DNA from: Manis javanica
Taxonomy: Eukaryota; Chordata; Mammalia; Pholidota; Manidae
DNA length: 64,000 nt
Direction of reading: 5' to 3'
NCBI RefSeq assembly: GCF_040802235.1
Contig: NC_133161.1
Location: forward strand, 14,339,001-14,403,000
Position 1 is the first letter of the stretch, and each line of letters opens with the position of its first letter. Shown piece after piece: positions 42,501-51,300 of this stretch. The position numbers and the translations under genes are program-made. The notes beneath the pieces were generated by a model. The model was not told the DNA's origin. It did not search any database and was given only the letters and a program-made list of their open reading frames with translations.

Positions 42501-44262
42501 TTGCCCTGGCATCACGCTTCCAGAAGAAACAGGCCGGGAACAGCGCGTCGCTGTTAAAATGTAAAACTCCTTACTTCCCTTTTTCAAGTTAGAATGTATT
42601 TTTTCACCTTTATTCTTTTGAAACATCATTTCCCCCTCCATCTGTTATTTGCCACATGTAGCTTAAATTTGAATATAATGATGCATTCTTCATTAATGTA
42701 TGTATTGAATTAATACATCTATATGCAAGGTACTACCTGAAGGAGCTTAAAGGATTTCCTCCAACGCCCACTTTAAAGACCTAATATTTCTAGAAATGAA
42801 TATCTGAATAATAGGAAACTTAGTAGTATTTTAACTGGTTTTGTCATTCACTGAGCTGGGGAAGATGGAAAGAGAGGGAAATGTGGAAGTCTGTGCCGAT
42901 TATAGATACGGCATGTCAAAACGGTTAAAGCCTCAGAGAAAAATACCCCCTACACAGTTTACAAATAGGAAATGATGACATATTTGACATACTATTATGT
43001 TCCATTAACAAAGTCTTTTGAAACTATTTTGTGAATTTATAAGCCTAAAACATCTATGTGTAATATGGGGTGCCGCTTAAATTCTGTTTGGAATATCCCA
43101 TTTAGCGTATTTTGGAATGTTCATTTAAAGGGTCATTTCTGAGTATTTTCTCTGATATTTATTGTTTTAAAGAAAACACAAGGATGTGTACCTAAAGGTG
43201 GTCATTTTTATTCCACTTCCCAGAATTGTCAAAACATAAAAGACTTTTATTGATACTAGAGTAAAGAAAAGAACATCACTGTGTTTCGGAATCCATTCTT
43301 TTTGGTTATGGCCAGAAGCCTCATTTTTCAGGGAAAGGAAAAAGCCTCCTTGAAAAGGCCCACGGCCCCCAGCTCTTCTCACAAATACAGGGGCGGCCAC
43401 TGAGGCAGGAAAGCATCTTGCCTTTGCATTTGACCAATGGCGCCTAACAAGACGTGACCAAGTAAAGGCTACGTGCTTTGCTTTAGTGAATTGCTTAAAA
43501 ACTGTTTTATTGGTATTACACAGCATCAAGAGAAAATTCTCTAGATTTATGAAAAACCATTCTTTCAATATGAAATAGTCTCCGTTCAATCTTTATTGAT
43601 AGTATTTGCTTACTTATTAAACTTCTGAAGGTTCCTACAAGAATTCTAAATGAATGGAGTACAGATTAATGAGGTTTTACTATAAATCTAAGAAAGTGGC
43701 AGCCAGAAAGTAGATTATACCATAGGATGTTGCAGTGAGGACACAGCCAATGGTGTAGCATGTGCCTTGTGTGCTAGTGAGTGATTTACACTGTATGTGT
43801 GTTAAAGATCAGCGTTATTTAGGGAGTACTTCCTTCCCTTTCAATGGAACCACCCTGATACAGTTATAGCCTTCAAGTGAACATCTTTCATCTGATTCCA
43901 GAACTTATCTTTCTAAAAGTATACTTGGAATATTCAATTAAACAGATATTTTTGAATTTGGTTACTGAAAGGATAATTTCTAAGTGTTTTTTTTCTAATA
44001 GTCATTACTTAGAAATTCAAAGTTGTATACTGAGAAAATGAACATCTCCTATTGTGTTTCCTGTACCCCGGTATAATCATCGTTATTTTATGTGAGCGGA
44101 AGCCTGGCCTGGGGTGGGGAGGCCCAAGGACAAGGCGGAAGAGGCCTAACTACGGGTGCTTCCTCCCCTCAGGTCTACCCTACGACGATGCGAGCTTTGG
44201 GGATGGGGACCAGCGGCTCCCTGTGTCGCATTGGTGCAATGGTGGCACCCTTTATATCCCAG
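16267..44262 (+). CDS. SVOPL: SVOPL: SV2-related protein-like, MFS transporter (13 coding exons, 3' end missing)
   Basis: Thirteen coding exons join in phase to 451 codons with no stop: 16267-16348, 16516-16607, 19639-19737, 22991-23062, 24722-24846, 27006-27069, 29186-29311, 30954-31082, 37693-37766, 40528-40733, 41402-41513, 42167-42248, 44173-44262. The product is an orphan major facilitator superfamily (SLC22B/SV2-SVOP group) multi-pass membrane protein; its substrate is unknown. Visible family marks: motif A between TM2 and TM3, [11 protein letters not shown] (residues 105-115); a PESxR-type motif, IPESARF, after TM6; and [12 protein letters not shown] near the late helices. Human SVOPL is about 492 residues, so about 41 codons (the last helix and tail) are missing here and should lie right of 64,000. 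Start: first ATG after an acceptor, matching the human N-terminus (LSLRKLSLG block). All sites are GT-AG; the exon 40528-40733 donor is weakest. Confidence 0.95.
16516..16607 (+). CDS. SVOPL: SVOPL coding exon 2
   Basis: Residues 28-58. Includes [20 protein letters not shown], the SV2-group signature leading into TM1 (LFLIMGSTG). Acceptor TTGTTAG, donor GTGAGT, ends in phase 0. Confidence 0.95.
18795..19020. repeat. L2-like LINE fragment in SVOPL intron
   Basis: Text such as CTCAGAATCATCTTTGACCC followed by a C/T-rich stretch resembles the 3' region of LINE L2. The remainder of the intron 16,608-19,638 shows no recognisable element or exon; MIR-like scraps are possible. Confidence 0.45.
19639..19737 (+). 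CDS. SVOPL: SVOPL coding exon 3
   Basis: Residues 59-91. [19 protein letters not shown] completes TM1 and the first loop, with an acidic residue within the helix as in SV2/SVOP proteins. 99 bp, phase 0 at both ends; acceptor CCTTTAAG, donor GTAAGT. Confidence 0.95.
21190..21252 (+). repeat. (GA)n-rich simple repeat
   Basis: Purine-only stretch of GAGA with AGAC interruptions inside the intron 19,738-22,990. I see nothing else clearly recognisable in that intron apart from a CpG-poor unique background. Confidence 0.8.
22991..23062 (+). CDS. SVOPL: SVOPL coding exon 4 (MFS motif A)
   Basis: Residues 92-115: TM2 ([13 protein letters not shown]) and the cytosolic loop [11 protein letters not shown], matching the MFS motif A pattern G-x3-D-R-x-G-R. 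Asp109 and Arg113 are intact, which argues for a working transporter fold. 72 bp, phase 0; acceptor CCCACTCTAG, donor GTAGGT. Confidence 0.96.
23300..23440 (-). repeat. MIR SINE fragment, antisense
   Basis: GCTTGAGGTCACACACTTAC and following text fit the reversed MIR core of the 'lost on the way to exon' type commonly seen in introns. Confidence 0.5.
23745..23995 (-). mobile_element. L1 3' end fragment, antisense
   Basis: Starts in a T-rich tract (the reversed poly(A) tail) and continues TATCATTGATATACACTC and ATGAAGGTTTCACAAG, the L1 3' UTR text seen in carnivore-like and related laurasiatherian genomes. Severely 5'-truncated. Confidence 0.7.
24722..24846 (+). CDS. SVOPL: SVOPL coding exon 5
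   Basis: Residues 116-156 plus two bases. TM3 ([18 protein letters not shown]) and TM4 ([20 protein letters not shown]), including the [10 protein letters not shown] helix block typical of SV2-related transporters. Donor GTAAAG; the reading frame fixes the splice after CAAGG rather than CAAG. Confidence 0.95.
26127..26144 (-). other. ERVL-type primer binding site (tRNA-Leu-like)
   Basis: Minus strand TGGCGTCAGAAGTGAAGG resembles the tRNA-Leu primer site used by ERVL elements. It sits two bases from the LTR end at 26,147. Confidence 0.5.
26147..26885 (-). mobile_element. ERVL-type LTR, antisense
   Basis: Read on the minus strand this begins TGTGAAATGATGAAATATAT at 26,885 and ends with CA at 26,147, directly before the primer-site-like sequence. 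Internal text such as GGGGTGCACCACCCTCCCG and AAAGTTCCACGATTCTAATC belongs to an old LTR family shared across laurasiatherian and other mammals. About 739 bp; only a scrap of internal sequence remains on its 3' side, so this is a 5' LTR remnant rather than a full provirus. Confidence 0.6.
27006..27069 (+). CDS. SVOPL: SVOPL coding exon 6
   Basis: Residues 157-178: [20 protein letters not shown], the conserved TM4-TM5 cytosolic loop with the PTKYRG element of the SV2 group. 64 bp; acceptor CTGTTTAG, donor GTAAGG. Confidence 0.95.
28080..28560. repeat. L2-like LINE fragment
   Basis: CCTCCTATTTCCATGTTTCC, followed by 'ccaagcccttactgattcat' and CAAATCCATCAGTTTTTA, fits reversed L2 3' sequence. 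The flanking stretch 27,070-28,080 has no recognisable gene or repeat. Confidence 0.45.
28965..29080 (-). repeat. MIR SINE fragment, antisense
   Basis: AAACTGAGCCGCAGAGAAGG through CACCCAGGCCCTGGAGGTAG matches the reversed MIR core ('aaactgaggcccagagaggt'). Confidence 0.7.
29186..29311 (+). CDS. SVOPL: SVOPL coding exon 7
   Basis: Residues 179-220: TM5 ([20 protein letters not shown]), the [14 protein letters not shown] turn typical of MFS sugar/anion-type porters, and TM6 (IILILAFK). 126 bp, phase 0; acceptor TCCCCAG, donor GTGAGG. Confidence 0.96.
29820..30020 (+). repeat. MIR SINE fragment
   Basis: GAGTCCTGGCTCCGCCGCCT then GGGCAAGTCATCCCACCCCT and a GAGGATTAAACAAGATAA tail: a nearly full MIR in sense orientation. 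L2-like text follows at about 30,060-30,170. Confidence 0.75.
30954..31082 (+). CDS. SVOPL: SVOPL coding exon 8
   Basis: Residues 221-263: [20 protein letters not shown] and [20 protein letters not shown], the central cytosolic loop between the two six-helix halves, carrying the PESxR motif. 129 bp, phase 0; acceptor TGTGCCAG, donor GTGAGT. Confidence 0.96.
31180..31340 (+). repeat. MIR SINE fragment
   Basis: AAATCCAGCTCCACAGCGAG through TTCACTTTCCTCATCAATGA fits a diverged sense MIR. Confidence 0.55.
31400..31411 (+). repeat. Target-site duplication, left copy
   Basis: GCATGATTTTTT, identical to 32,120-32,131. Because the element's poly(A) tail (T run on this strand) follows directly, the T part of the duplication could be shortened by a few bases. 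Confidence 0.75.
31412..32119 (-). mobile_element. ERV-related poly(A)-tailed retroposon carrying a CTE-like motif
   Basis: On the minus strand a ~700-bp element ends in AATAAA (plus coordinates 31,433-31,438), then GAGAGATGCCGTGTC and a poly(A) tail, and is flanked by 12-bp direct repeats. That is the signature of an RNA copied and inserted by the L1 machinery. Its body shares text with the env-to-LTR interval of the provirus at 56-64 kb, including AACCTAAGACAGG and GACGGGTAAG, and carries no protein-coding frame. It lies in the SVOPL intron 31,083-37,692, opposite to the gene. I believe this sequence is a repeated family (from memory, in pangolins), but copy number cannot be judged here. 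Confidence 0.75.
31951..32030 (-). promoter_or_regulatory. Single-unit CTE-like RNA hairpin
   Basis: Minus strand: GACGGGTAAG, a 6-bp stem TTCCTC/GAGGAA closed by a short AAGG loop, then AACCTAAGACAGG, with outer GACTG and CAGTC arms that can pair. This is one half of the two-unit constitutive transport element of type-D retroviruses, in which these GGGTAA and CCTAAGACAGG strands form the internal loop bound by NXF1/TAP. The motif match is seen; function is inferred. Confidence 0.6.
32120..32131 (+). repeat. Target-site duplication, right copy
   Basis: GCATGATTTTTT, the partner of 31,400-31,411, marking the 5' end of the retroposon. Confidence 0.75.
32347..32407 (+). repeat. 23-bp direct repeat (period 38)
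   Basis: A perfect 23-bp unit starting GACTTGCCTATAAAGTAG occurs at 32,347-32,369 and 32,385-32,407 with a 15-bp spacer; it looks like a local slippage duplication. Confidence 0.85.
32470..34970 (-). mobile_element. L1 fragment, antisense
   Basis: Old L1 ORF2-region sequence read in reverse (AGGTTTGTCCATTTTATTAA and neighbours), heavily mutated, with a TA/TG microsatellite at 33,460-33,585 and an 18-bp tandem duplication (CCCAATGTGACACTGTTT) at 34,422-34,439 and 34,441-34,458. Boundaries approximate. Confidence 0.7.
33460..33585 (+). repeat. (TA)n/(TG)n compound microsatellite
   Basis: About 125 bp of alternating TA, TG and TATG units; almost certainly length-variable. Confidence 0.9.
35295..35830 (+). 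repeat. Two L1M-type 3' UTR fragments
   Basis: 35,295-35,560 contains AACATAAAACTTACCATTTT; 35,655-35,830 contains GAGATATAATTGACATACAA. Both are old L1 3' UTR texts. Confidence 0.7.
35860..37690. other. SVOPL intron stretch, mostly unassigned
   Basis: Apart from a sense MIR core at about 36,715-36,800 (GCTGTGTGACCTTGGACAAG) I recognise nothing. 35,880-36,300 is relatively G+C-rich with several CpGs and an open minus-strand frame of 148 codons that resembles no protein I know; I treat it as chance. Confidence 0.5.
36715..36800 (+). repeat. MIR SINE fragment
   Basis: Contains GCTGTGTGACCTTGGACAAG and CACTTACCCTCTCTGTG, the classic MIR core. Confidence 0.85.
37693..37766 (+). CDS. SVOPL: SVOPL coding exon 9
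   Basis: Residues 264-287 plus two bases: [20 protein letters not shown] then IWVI, the end of the central loop and the start of TM7. Acceptor CTACCCCAG; donor GTAAGA, splitting a Trp codon completed by the next exon. Confidence 0.95.
38160..39070 (+). mobile_element. L1 3' fragment, sense
   Basis: ORF2 3' end and 3' UTR-type sequence on the plus strand, e.g. GGAAATGCAAACTAAAACTA and TGGCTGAATCTTACAAATA. Old and frame-broken; the only sizeable sense-oriented L1 inside SVOPL in this window. Confidence 0.7.
39690..40310 (+). repeat. MLT1-like LTR (ERVL-MaLR)
   Basis: The 3' half reads AACTGTGAGATAATAAATGT then GTTGTTCAAAGCCACCAAGT, the well-known end of MLT1-type LTRs with an in-LTR poly(A) signal. 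Internal GAATGTGCCAACCCTCTGG fits too. Family assignment from memory. Confidence 0.6.
40528..40733 (+). CDS. SVOPL: SVOPL coding exon 10
   Basis: Residues 288-356 plus one base: TM7 ([20 protein letters not shown]), a Cys- and Ala-rich non-cytosolic loop ([26 protein letters not shown]), and [18 protein letters not shown] entering TM8. The longest exon (206 bp), G+C-rich with many CpGs. Acceptor CTTGCAG is good; the donor CTC|GTAACC is the weakest in the gene, but phase and human alignment fix it. Confidence 0.93.
41402..41513 (+). CDS. SVOPL: SVOPL coding exon 11
   Basis: Residues 357-393 plus two bases: [36 protein letters not shown], i.e. TM8-TM9 with the GRR loop, the second-half counterpart of motif A. 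Acceptor TTTCTAG; donor GTATTT is weak. A second possible acceptor (GCTTTCAG) lies upstream near 41,366 but would not keep the frame with the conserved start. Confidence 0.94.
42167..42248 (+). CDS. SVOPL: SVOPL coding exon 12
   Basis: Residues 394-421: [20 protein letters not shown] then [10 protein letters not shown]10 with the conserved RALVAANFN stretch. 82 bp; acceptor CTCCGTAG, donor GTCAGT. Confidence 0.95.
42249..44172. other. SVOPL intron, no recognised element
   Basis: About 1.9 kb of unique-looking sequence. A 140-codon minus-strand open frame at 43,167-43,589 resembles no known protein and has no supporting context. Confidence 0.6.
44173..44262 (+). CDS. SVOPL: SVOPL coding exon 13 (last in window)
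   Basis: Residues 422-451: [20 protein letters not shown] then [10 protein letters not shown], containing the YPTxxR motif of the SV2/SVOP/OCT-like MFS group and TM11. 90 bp, phase 0; acceptor CCCCTCAG, donor CAG|GTATGG. The following coding exon is not found in the remaining 19.7 kb. Confidence 0.95.
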
Positions 44263-45614
44263 GTATGGCCCCGGAGTCTCAGCTGGCAGGATGAGTCTCA
44301 AGGAGGTGGAGAAAGAGGGACCTGGTCCTTTCAGGCTCAGGGTGTAAGCAAGGGGTTCTGCTTGCTTCGTGTTCTGGAGGTACAGAACTGGGGGAACTGG
44401 GGTGGTGAAAGAAGCTAAATGATGCAGCTGGCACAAGGGCCTGGGGATGGGACAGAAATTGGTATGTTCTGGGAACAGAAAAGAGGTTTGGTGAGCAAAA
44501 TGAAGGGAATGTGCCTTGTAGGCCTTTTGAGGACTTAGGAGCAATGGGTAATAATTGAAGTGTTTTAAGCCGCTGGCATGACCTCTTATAGTATAAACAT
44601 ACAGGAAAAGCCTACATAAACATTTTAAATTTCTGCACAGAAAAAAATACCCTACCATAGATAAGGATGAAAGACAGACTTTTATCTATAAAGGGTCTCA
44701 AAAAACCCTAACTGAATTGTTGCAGCTGAGCAATGATTTTGTCCTGTCAAATACCTGACGTTTTCCAGAAACACGGAAGCCCAGTGACTCAAAACAAAAG
44801 ATGGCACACAGAACTTCACAAGGAAATGGGAATGGGAAGTACACCCATTTCTTATTTTCACAAATGATTTCTAGTGAGCAGTAAGCTTAATGAGAAGCTG
44901 TGTGCTGTCAAAGATCAACAAAACTGCACACTCGTTAAAGTGGTTAGGACAAATTTTAATCAGTAACAACTCTTGCAATAGGGAAAGTCCTGTAGGAACT
45001 GAATTCAACTGATTTATATGGAGGTGACTGGGCATTTTAAAGGGAGAATGAGGGACTAGGATGAGCAGAGTCTCAGAGCCAGGGAATGGAACAACTGCAA
45101 AAACCAGGACGGGGGATGGTTCACGTGAAACCCAGATGGGCCATTTCTTTCCGTGTCAACTGGAGCAAACAGGGAATGTTTTGGTAGCCTTGGGTTTCCT
45201 CCTGTAAGGAGACTAGGGTCATCCTGGGGTTGCAGCCTTGAGTGGTGATGAGACTTCATGTGTGTTCCCATTTTTACAGACCAAGGTTGAGGCCTCGGCA
45301 AGAAGAGGCTCAGAGGTGCCTGGCTAGAGTTTGGTTAAGGAGAGTGCCTTTGTCAGTGTTAAATTTGGCCCATAGATATGTTTGTTTGTTGTATTTTCAG
45401 TGATTTAAGAGATGCCCAAAGGCAATTTTGACCACACGTGATTTTTTTTTTCTTCCACAATGGAAACATAAAAAACTACAAACTAGAACTAAAATGTTGC
45501 ACCTAATATTTTGCTAGAGATAACAAATATAAATAGATATTGAAAGAGCTTCGTTAACATAAGTATATGTACATACTTACATATCTTACCCAAATGTGAT
45601 CACAGGTCATATAG
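44263..45614. other. SVOPL intron, proximal part
   Basis: Mostly unassigned sequence with possible L2-like scraps near 44,500-44,600. I looked for the last SVOPL exon here (TM12 and tail) and did not find it. Confidence 0.55.
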
Positions 45615-46873
45615 TTTTTAAAAGTGAGGTATCATTGTTTCAGGTGTACAACACGATTCAGTATATGTACATATTGTGAATTGATCACTGCAAGAAATCT
45701 AACATCCATCTTCACACATAGTTACAAATTTTTCTTGTGAATGAGAATCATAAGATTTACCCTCTTAACAACTTTCAGTTATGCAATACAGTATTATTAA
45801 CTATAGTCACCATGCTCTCCATGTATCCCCATGACTTATTTATTTTATGACTGGAATTATGTACCTTTTGACCCCTTTACCCATTTTTCCCACCACTAGC
45901 CACCATCAATGTTCTCTGTACCTGTGGGTCATTTCCGCCCTCCCTCCCTCCCTTCCTTCCTCTTTGCTCCTGGCTCTTTGCTGCTGGGCCCTGTGGTATA
46001 GCTGGTTAAGAACACTTTCTCTGTTTGTTACAATTGTGTGGAACCCGTGAATGTAAGCCCTGCTGGCCACCAAAGCCAGGTGCTCAAGGGGGTGTCCCCT
46101 GGGTTTTTAGCCATAAAACCTCCAGATGTGTGCACAGTCCTTTCTGGGGGATGGATTTCATCTAGCATAATGGTCTGTCCATGCTGCCACAAGCGCTAGG
46201 ATTTCAGTCTTTTTTATGGCTGGGTAACGCATATCACTTTCCTTCATCTATTCATCCATCAGTGGGCACTACTGTTGCTTCCGTGTCTTGGCTATTGTAC
46301 ATAATGCTGCAGTGACCTTGAGAGTGTGTTTATCTCTGAGTTCATTTTTTGGGTTCTTTCAGATAAATATCCAGAAGTGGGATGCTGGGATATGGTAGTT
46401 ATACTTTTAATTTTTTGAGGAACCTCGGTACTGCTTTCCATGGTGGCTCTGTCAGTTTTATATTCACACCAATGGTGCACAAGGGCTCCATTTGCTCCAC
46501 GTCCTCACTTGTTATCTCTTGTCTTTTTGGTACTAGTCATTCTAATAGGTGTGAGGTGATATCTCACTGTGGTTTAAATTTACATCTCTGAAAATTAGAC
46601 GTGTTGAGCACCCATACCTGTTGGCCATCTTTGTCTTCTTTGGAAAAATGTTTATTCAGATCCTCTGCCTATTTTTAAATCACATATTTAGGTTTTTTTG
46701 GTATTGGGTTGTATGAGTTCTTTGTATATTTTGAATATTAACCTCTAATGAGATACATGACTTGCAAATACTTCTGCCCATTCTGTTTTTTCATTTTGTT
46801 GATGGTTTCCCTTGTGCGGAAGCTTTTTAGTTTGATGTAGTCCCACTTGTTTATTTCTGCTTTAGCTGCCTTT
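45615..46873 (-). mobile_element. L1, antisense, 3' part (left of ERV-A)
   Basis: 3' UTR and ORF2 C-terminal region of an L1 on the minus strand; GTGAGGTGATATCTCACTGT and TTGTATATTTTGAATATTA are standard L1 text. Continues at 52,413 after the inserted provirus. A segment at about 45,970-46,190 with GGTATAGCTGGTTAAGAACA is foreign to the L1s I know and may be a separate small insertion or a lineage-specific 3' UTR. Confidence 0.8.
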
Positions 46874-46877
46874 GTGT
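46874..46877 (+). repeat. 4-bp target-site duplication of ERV-A, left
   Basis: GTGT, repeated at 52,409-52,412. Removing the provirus and one copy restores continuous L1 text, and 4 bp is the usual gammaretroviral duplication. Confidence 0.9.
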
Positions 46878-47400
46878 TGTTGGATTCCCCTGAGGAAGGC
46901 GCCGCCCCAAATCACTCACCAAAGACGTTTCTTGATGCAACAAGCAAGAGGAATTTATTCAGAAGCCAACTAGTTGGGGTCCAAGTCAGCCCGTCGCAGC
47001 GGGTCTCAACGAGGACCCTGAGCACTTACAACTAAGTGGTTATATAGGATTTTCTGAGGCATTCAGCCCTAGAGGATTACCATGGTTACAGATTATTTTG
47101 TAATAACAAGATAACAATACTACATAGCAAGATAACAATACTACAAAGGCAGTAATTTTTCAAACCTACGATTTCTGGGTTAGTGCCACGTCCTGGGGGT
47201 GTAGCAAGGTAGGGTCGGCATTTATGATTAACTAACCGAGAGGTTAGCGCTGCCAGCAGTCATGATTGATTAACTTGTTTTTCCAGAGGAGTTACCTGGT
47301 TTCAGTTGTTCCCTCTGAGTCATATATCAGAATGGCTTTTTGGGCTTCAAGATGGCCACTCTTAGGCTAACTTATTTCTCAGGGAGGTTGGGGTCCTACA
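46878..47400 (-). repeat. ERV-A 3' LTR
   Basis: 523 bp from TGTTGGATTCCCC to GGGTCCTACA on the plus strand. On the minus strand U3 starts at 47,400; TATATAA at 47,040-47,046 and AATAAA at 46,954-46,959 follow in order. U3 holds two 18-bp repeats (47,107-47,124 and 47,128-47,145, period 21), a possible enhancer duplication. Confidence 0.95.
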
Positions 47401-47416
47401 TTCCCCACTTCTTTTT
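47401..47416 (-). other. ERV-A polypurine tract
   Basis: Minus strand AAAAAGAAGTGGGGAA directly abutting the 3' LTR: the plus-strand DNA primer site. Confidence 0.9.
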
Positions 47417-47429
47417 CTGAACATTCTAA

Positions 47430-48300
47430 TCATGGAATGTTGGTTTCTTCTTGTTGTGTGAGGGTATGATACTGTTGTCTCAGCATTAGCAGCTGCACAG
47501 CACTTACTCTTTTTCTAATAAAGGTTATTACTCGATTTAAAATGCAGGGACTTAAGGTGAGGAGCAATATTAAAATAAGCAGGGGTCCTGCCAAAGTGGA
47601 TATTAGAGTTGTAAGCCATGGGGATCTAGAAAACTAGGATTCAAACAGGCTCTGGTTAGCTTTTCGTTCTCGCTTTCGCTGATCTAATCTTTCTCTTAAT
47701 TTAGACATTGAGTCTCTTACTACTCCAGTATGGTCTGCATAGAAGCAGCACTCTTCCTTTAGAGCTGCACACAATCTACTTTCTTTTAGAAATAGTAAAT
47801 CTAACCCTCGTCTATTTTGCAGCACTACTTCAGAGAGAGAGGTTAGGGACTTTTCAAGTTTAGAAATAGACTGTTCTATAGTTCTCAAATCTTCATTGAT
47901 AGCTATTCTTAGTCCTTCGTAATGTTGGTTTCCTTGTGTAATTGCAGCTGCCCCTGGTCCTACTCCGGCTGCGACTCTTACTCTTAGTAATACAGCTAGA
48001 GTGAGTGAGACTGGCTCTCTTTTATACCTTAGTTTAGGTTCTAATTCTGCCACGAATGATAAGTCATCATGATACATTAGTCTGGGAACTAACTGGACTA
48101 TGATACAGAAATCACGGGAGGAGTTGAAGGCAGAAGTAGAGACACATGGGGTCACTCCAGTGTTACAAGCCCACCATCCCTTGGGAGGAGGGATTAAATA
48201 CTCGTTTTTACCAGGGAAGGCTATGGGTATGGTCTCATTCTTTCTTCTACAGATAGAGACTCTAGCTGCTGCTAGGGAAAAGGGGCGATGACCGCTCTGG
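47430..48300 (-). pseudogene. env: ERV-A env remnant: end of SU and TM subunit
   Basis: Gammaretrovirus-type envelope fragment. From the right: a GWWACNTGVTPCVS block closing SU, a basic cleavage-like site (RYKRE), a hydrophobic fusion-peptide-like stretch, heptad-rich helix, the immunosuppressive-type segment LQNRRGLDLLFL, and an intact C-x6-CC motif (CAALKEECC), as in TM proteins that bond covalently to SU. An in-frame TAG at 47,634-47,636 stops the protein just before the membrane span; the same frame then runs 67 more codons through a hydrophobic span to a TGA at 47,430-47,432. The receptor-binding SU part is missing, so no working envelope exists. Right boundary approximate. Confidence 0.85.
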
Positions 48301-51300
48301 CTGCTTTGTGCTGAGAAGGGGGCGCAGTAAAGGGTGCAGCTAGGTCTCCATCACTGGTCAGTTGAGAGGGCTTCAGAAGGCTGGCGCTTCTATTCTGGGT
48401 TTCATTTTTATTACTATTTGCAGTTTTGTGGCTTCTAGGCAAGATAAAACAAATTGTGTTATTAGGTTATGTAGCAACATCTGGAGTTGGATTTTTTTAT
48501 TCTGGAAGGAGGCTGCATTATTGAAACGATACTTCTCTCTAAAATCACTCTCATTTTTACTAGAAGTAACTAGGTTAAGAAAATAATTAACAGCCGGCTT
48601 GATTATTTGCACAGGTGCAGCAAGAAGAGCAATTGATTACACAGGCTCTTTTAAATATGCTTTGCTGGAACTTTTTGTAAGGAATTTCAGATTGAACTTT
48701 TAAAGGCCTCTTGAGGCCAGATAGCCAAGCCAGACTTGCCATCAGGCTTTGCCTGCAGTACCTGTACATTTGGATGAATTCTTCTCTTCTCGAGGTCTCT
48801 GCACCTGCCAGGAAGTGACCTTCTTTACTCACCTGGTAAGGCTGCTGGGAACTCTGTAAGCAAGGTACCAGGCCAGTTCTTCCAAGGGGCTTTGTTGGCT
48901 TTATAAAGTCAATCTTAGTTCCTTAAAGTTGTTCACATCTGAGTCCATACACATGTCTCTCAGGTATGACATTCCAGTCAAAGCCCCGGTAGTATAACCA
49001 GTGTTTTTAAGTAGTCTTCTCACAAGGAAAGCAGATTCTTATTGAACTCGTGCAAATAAACATACTGCCATGGAATACAAAAACAGTCACTGAAAGTTTT
49101 TAAACTCTGGAGGGATCAGGTAGAGAGAAGGATGTCTCAATTCTGCTCATAAAGATAGTCATTTACTAAACTGTTGTCAGTTTAAGAGAACAAGGTTAAA
49201 ACACTTTACCAGCAACATTTGAAACAAAAAGACACAAAATCATTTTCTTTAGTTTATGTAATCTTATGTAACTAATACCTGTTCTGCTGAAATCTAGTTC
49301 TTTACCAGTTTAGGGATAATACTATAAATGACAAAAGACTTACAAATGACAATGGTTAAAGATCTGATGAGAGCTTACTGTAAAACAGTTGACATAAGGA
49401 AATTCTGATATTTCTGTAATACAAAACATTCAGTAACAAAGTTTAGCATCATTCTCTTTGACAGTGCTTTCTTGGTAAATAAATATATATATATCAGATA
49501 AATAAGCCAAATTAGTCAAATACTTTCTCTAGTGAGAAAAAATTCTTCTGACATGTTCCAGGGGCCCTCTGGAAAATATCAGAGTTAACTAGAGGTAAAA
49601 GCACCTTTTTGCATTTAATTTTTTTAGAACTATCATTACACATTTATTGTCTATATACTCAGCACAGTAAACGAGATATCTTAAAAAGTGGGGCAGCAGG
49701 GGAGACTGCTGCTGTCAATTTTTAAAGACAACATACAGAAAGTCAAACTAATTCTAGGTTACTAAGCATTCTTGAGAGAATGGTAGCAGATGGTAGATTC
49801 TTCTGCTTTCATCTTCAGGAGGGGAAAAAAGCTACAATAAAAATTCATATTTAGCTGAAAGAACTGTCTAAACTCAAGGCAGAGTATAATATCACCAGGC
49901 ATACAAAAGACCTGTTAGAGATACATACAAAGAATGAATATGGCTATAGTCAAATTCAACTTAAAAGTTTAAGCAGAATCTCAAATTTAAATGTCTCTTT
50001 CTTTTACACAGATATTCAGATATGACCAGAAATATGATTTGAGATGAAAGAGATCAGGCATTTTACTTCTTCATTTAGGGACTGAGAAATGATGACCTTT
50101 GGCTTACAATCAATAGCTTACAAACAGTGAAAATAATAAGAACATAACTCAGCATAAGTGTCTAAGACCAGATACAAAAAAGCAGAGAAAGTGCTTAAGT
50201 TTACAGGTCTTCCCTGAAAGCTTCAAGAATGTTTTACTCTTTAATAGTAGATATAAGCTGCTATGCAAATTCTATTAAAAGCTCTAAGATTATTTGCATT
50301 AAAAAATATGGAGAGTCCCCCATGTTTTTTTTTTTTTTTAAAACATACAGCATATAAATTAAACAAGAAGACCTGGTGGTTCTCAAAAAATCTATTACAA
50401 CTTTTCTCAAAAGTGGTCACACGTTCGTCTATCTAAACCTTTACAGTGAAACCTGTTTTTCTGGGAGAAACATAATCTTGTCCAGATTCTACAGTTTAAT
50501 AAATTTTGGTTTGTTAACTAAGTGCATTTAATCAGCTGAAAAAAGCTTTGTTACTATTCTGCTTAGGAATTCAATTTTTCAGGCCATGCAATCATTTTTA
50601 ATAACAAAATATTTCAAAGGCAAATAAAGGTTATACAGTTGTTAACAAACTTTAGCTTTTAGTCTCTTTAACATTACGATTTCATGGCAACTCACTGAGA
50701 CTTTAAGCATGAGAAACTGCTGTGATCTTTCAACATAACATAGAGAAATGCCCTCTCTATCACTTTAAGCAGTTCTAACCAGAACTCAAAACTATTAGAA
50801 ACTTCAAGCTCCAGTGAACACTGAGAAGCAGGACACTGCAAACTGTCAAACCAACATTTCCTAGACTGACAAACTTACGAACACATTCTACAATTTCTGC
50901 AACTATGAGCTTCACAGCACAATCTCCCAGCAAACACAGAGCACATCTTCTCAACTTAACAAAACTCTAAGGCCTTAAGTTACTACAAAGATTCTCAGGC
51001 TGCAGGTAGGCATACACACTGCAACACACAATTAAAAAGGTGTTCACTTGCCACACTTATCCAGTTCACCTACCTGCAACAACTATGCTAGCCTACTCAC
51101 AAGACCCCCACTGAACACTAGACAAAGCCAAGCTTCTAAGCATTCTATTCTTAAAAGATTTAGCAGATAACATGACTCAAATGACTCTAGGTAAACTCAG
51201 GCAGCCGACAACTACCAGGACATGCCCACCTCAGGCAAACTCAAATTAGCATTAATGCTTAACACTTTTTTTATCAGGTTTTCTGGAAGTTTTAGAACAC

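Noticed and set aside
43167-43589. 140-codon minus-strand open frame
   Set aside because: No family resemblance and no repeat or gene context.
48373-48832. Minus-strand open frames of ~80 codons inside ERV-A
   Set aside because: No retroviral motif and no resemblance to a host protein; too short to support a captured gene.
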